A stretch of DNA of 46,064 nucleotides from positions 14,850 to 60,913 of the forward strand of contig JAGPEQ010000009.1 of the NCBI GenBank assembly GCA_018056955.1. Reading direction: 5' to 3'. Within the stretch, counting starts at the first letter, position 1. Each line of letters begins with the position of its first letter. The notes beneath the pieces were generated by a model. That model searched no databases and was not told the origin of the DNA. It saw only the letters and a list, made by a program, of their open reading frames with translations. This document shows, one piece after another, positions 41,874 to 46,064 of the stretch. This DNA comes from Bacteroidales bacterium. GTDB lineage: Bacteria > Bacteroidota > Bacteroidia > Bacteroidales > Tenuifilaceae. The position numbers and the translations under genes are program-made.

Positions 41874-43094
41874 TCACTCTTTCCCTTCGAGGTAATCCTG
41901 AAGGTAAGCATACCGGGGTGTTAACTTCCCATCTTTTAGGATAGTGGCTCGCTCTATCACACCTTCGCAATCGTCGCATAGCAGGTGCGGTAGCACCTTG
42001 TCGATGAGCAAACGGCCAAAAAACTCACTGGCATCGCGGGGTAATTCGCCCGGTAAGTTATCGATTGACATCACGGTAACGTTCATCCCGCATGAGAATG
42101 CGGGCTCTTCCTTTCCGGTAGCTGGATTAAAGTCGAAGAAAGGATCGGCAATGGTGGAGGCCTTTATGGTTGAGGGTATTGGACCGGGTATATCGCAGCT
42201 CACATCGGCAATGATTGAGATTCTGAAATCGGGTTGTTTCATATCATCAACGGTGAAGAAGTGGGGTGAACGGAAATCCCAGTAGTGGCAAGCAATAAAC
42301 ACATCGGCAGTTTGTGCATAGGGTAAGAAAGTACTCTGGTGATCGGCTGGATTATTCACCCAGTAATCCCATTCAAAGGGTTTACCGTCATTGCGTTTGG
42401 CGTAATGCCATGGGTCGAGGCGGGTGTAAACCGGATGATCGAATTCCTTGGTCAGGAACTCTTCGTGTGTAGCTTCAGCTATACCAGCTTGTCCAAGCAC
42501 TTCTATGGCACCACCTGCCACCCTACCACCACCGGTAATTACAAACTTCAACGGGGGTAACTTGATTTTTTTGAGAATGCCCTTTAGCTCATTATAGTCG
42601 TGCAACGTATGAGCAGGAGGCAATTCTCCTAACTTGTGTTTAATGTAAATTGCCCTTAGGGCATTATACGATCCAACAACTCCTGCCCAGTGACCAAATG
42701 CAACTAAACGAACGCCATTCTTATCGGTAAGATACTCATAGTCAATAACCGTATTGCCATTAGCCGCAAAAGCCTGTATCAGTTTCTGATTGTGAGGCTG
42801 CTTTTTAGCCACATGTGCAAATTCCATGTAAGTTTTACCCGGAATGATTGTTGGTATTTTGGTTTCCTTAACGCCAACGAGCAAGTCACAATCCGATAAA
42901 TCGTCCTGGAGCTTTACCCCAAGGCGCAAGTATTCATCATCCTTATAGCACCTTAACTCGCTGGGTTGAACCACAACATCAACATTGTCGAATTTCTTAA
43001 TCACCTCAACAACCTGCTCGGGGGTTAAGGCTACGCGCCTATCGGGTGGCGTTTTGGTTTCCCTTAAAATTCCAATCTTATAATGTTTAGGCAT
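41874..43094 (-). CDS. AlaDH/PNT-family NAD(P)-dependent dehydrogenase (saccharopine/alanine dehydrogenase-like)
   Basis: 406 residues. The N-terminal AlaDH/PNT domain opens KIGILRETKTPPDRRVALTP with the conserved Arg-Glu and a later VVVQPSE; LLVGVKE and FAHVAKKQ follow. The Rossmann core has LKFVITGGGRVAGGAIEVLG. IIADVSCDIPGPIPSTI and MSIDNLPGELPRDASE are typical of the Bacteroidota members often named alanine dehydrogenase or saccharopine dehydrogenase (lysine-forming). Reductive amination of a keto acid, or its reverse, is likely; the substrate is not determinable here. It stands alone on the minus strand. Confidence 0.85.
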   Translation of the reverse strand: MPKHYKIGILRETKTPPDRRVALTPEQVVEVIKKFDNVDVVVQPSELRCYKDDEYLRLGVKLQDDLSDCDLLVGVKETKIPTIIPGKTYMEFAHVAKKQPHNQKLIQAFAANGNTVIDYEYLTDKNGVRLVAFGHWAGVVGSYNALRAIYIKHKLGELPPAHTLHDYNELKGILKKIKLPPLKFVITGGGRVAGGAIEVLGQAGIAEATHEEFLTKEFDHPVYTRLDPWHYAKRNDGKPFEWDYWVNNPADHQSTFLPYAQTADVFIACHYWDFRSPHFFTVDDMKQPDFRISIIADVSCDIPGPIPSTIKASTIADPFFDFNPATGKEEPAFSCGMNVTVMSIDNLPGELPRDASEFFGRLLIDKVLPHLLCDDCEGVIERATILKDGKLTPRYAYLQDYLEGKE

Positions 43095-43295
43095 ATGGCT
43101 TGGTTTTAACTTTTTTTAGCAAAAATTGAATTTTGCGAAACTAATAAAACGATATCACATTTGAAAAAATTTTTAAATGGATGTTAAATAAAAGAATTAT
43201 TGCTTACGATTTATAACATATCGAGCAAAAAATATATCGAATTGTAATATTATACTCCAATAACAGATGTTTATTTCAAACGTTTTCAGGTTGTT

Positions 43296-43314
43296 AGCGT
43301 GTAAACACATCGCT
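43296..43314 (+). repeat. Inverted repeat upstream of the pyruvate oxidoreductase promoter
   Basis: AGCGTGT (43296-43302), AAAC, then ACA-T-CGCT (43307-43314): seven pairs with a single bulged T. It sits about 40 bases upstream of the -7 element, a position suiting an activator site. Confidence 0.35.
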
Positions 43315-43355
43315 GTAAATTGTTGTAAAGCATGAAAAAAATCAGGTAATAGTAT

Positions 43356-46064
<2,709 letters not shown>

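Overview
The window is about 46 kb of a bacterial chromosome from a member of the Bacteroidota. The signs are a T9SS-type sorting domain on a subtilase, repeated TAnnTTTG -7 promoter elements with few Shine-Dalgarno sites, a 287-residue RpoD, a ribBA fusion, a DAHP synthase/chorismate mutase fusion and TPR-histidine kinases. A pyruvate:ferredoxin oxidoreductase and an aspartase point to anaerobic or fermentative metabolism, perhaps Bacteroidales/Marinilabiliales-like. I cannot name the species. I saw no tRNA, rRNA, insertion sequence or CRISPR array.

Layout. 1-8.1 kb is housekeeping: the end of a family 2 glycosyltransferase, ribBA-fmt, the minus-strand set panB/rluA-type/LysM-glucosaminidase, and dnaK, which has a sigma-54-like site upstream. 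At 8.2-9.0 kb an AT-rich Fic toxin/antitoxin pair follows. A MORN-repeat protein, a T9SS subtilase and xseA come next, then two TPR-histidine kinases inserted between xseA and xseB. At 18.5-22.5 kb an adenylate cyclase with a decayed receiver domain lies convergent to cdd and to an aspartase that carries an N-terminal cyclic-nucleotide-binding-like domain. At 22.7-26.3 kb is a divergent locus: a NACHT/STAND ATPase on one side, and on the other a 35-residue membrane peptide plus a trypsin-like protein whose catalytic His is replaced by Gln. From 26.3 to 33.8 kb are a BadF-type kinase with a peptide-binding lipoprotein, an unknown protein divergent from a Crp/Fnr regulator, a glycosyltransferase, rpoD, rpe and trpG/pabA.

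From 33.8 to 41.8 kb runs one aromatic amino acid operon: pheA, tyrA, DAHP synthase-chorismate mutase, aroB, aroD, aroE, aroA and aroC. It is preceded by two consecutive leader-peptide attenuators. Each encodes a short peptide with a run of Tyr and Phe codons, a terminator, and an alternative pairing that would destroy that terminator. The window closes with an AlaDH/PNT-family dehydrogenase and the first 885 codons of pyruvate:ferredoxin oxidoreductase.

The strongest candidates for undescribed biology are the tandem Tyr/Phe attenuator, the cNMP-domain-aspartase fusion beside an adenylate cyclase, and the NACHT ATPase/pseudoprotease/micropeptide locus.
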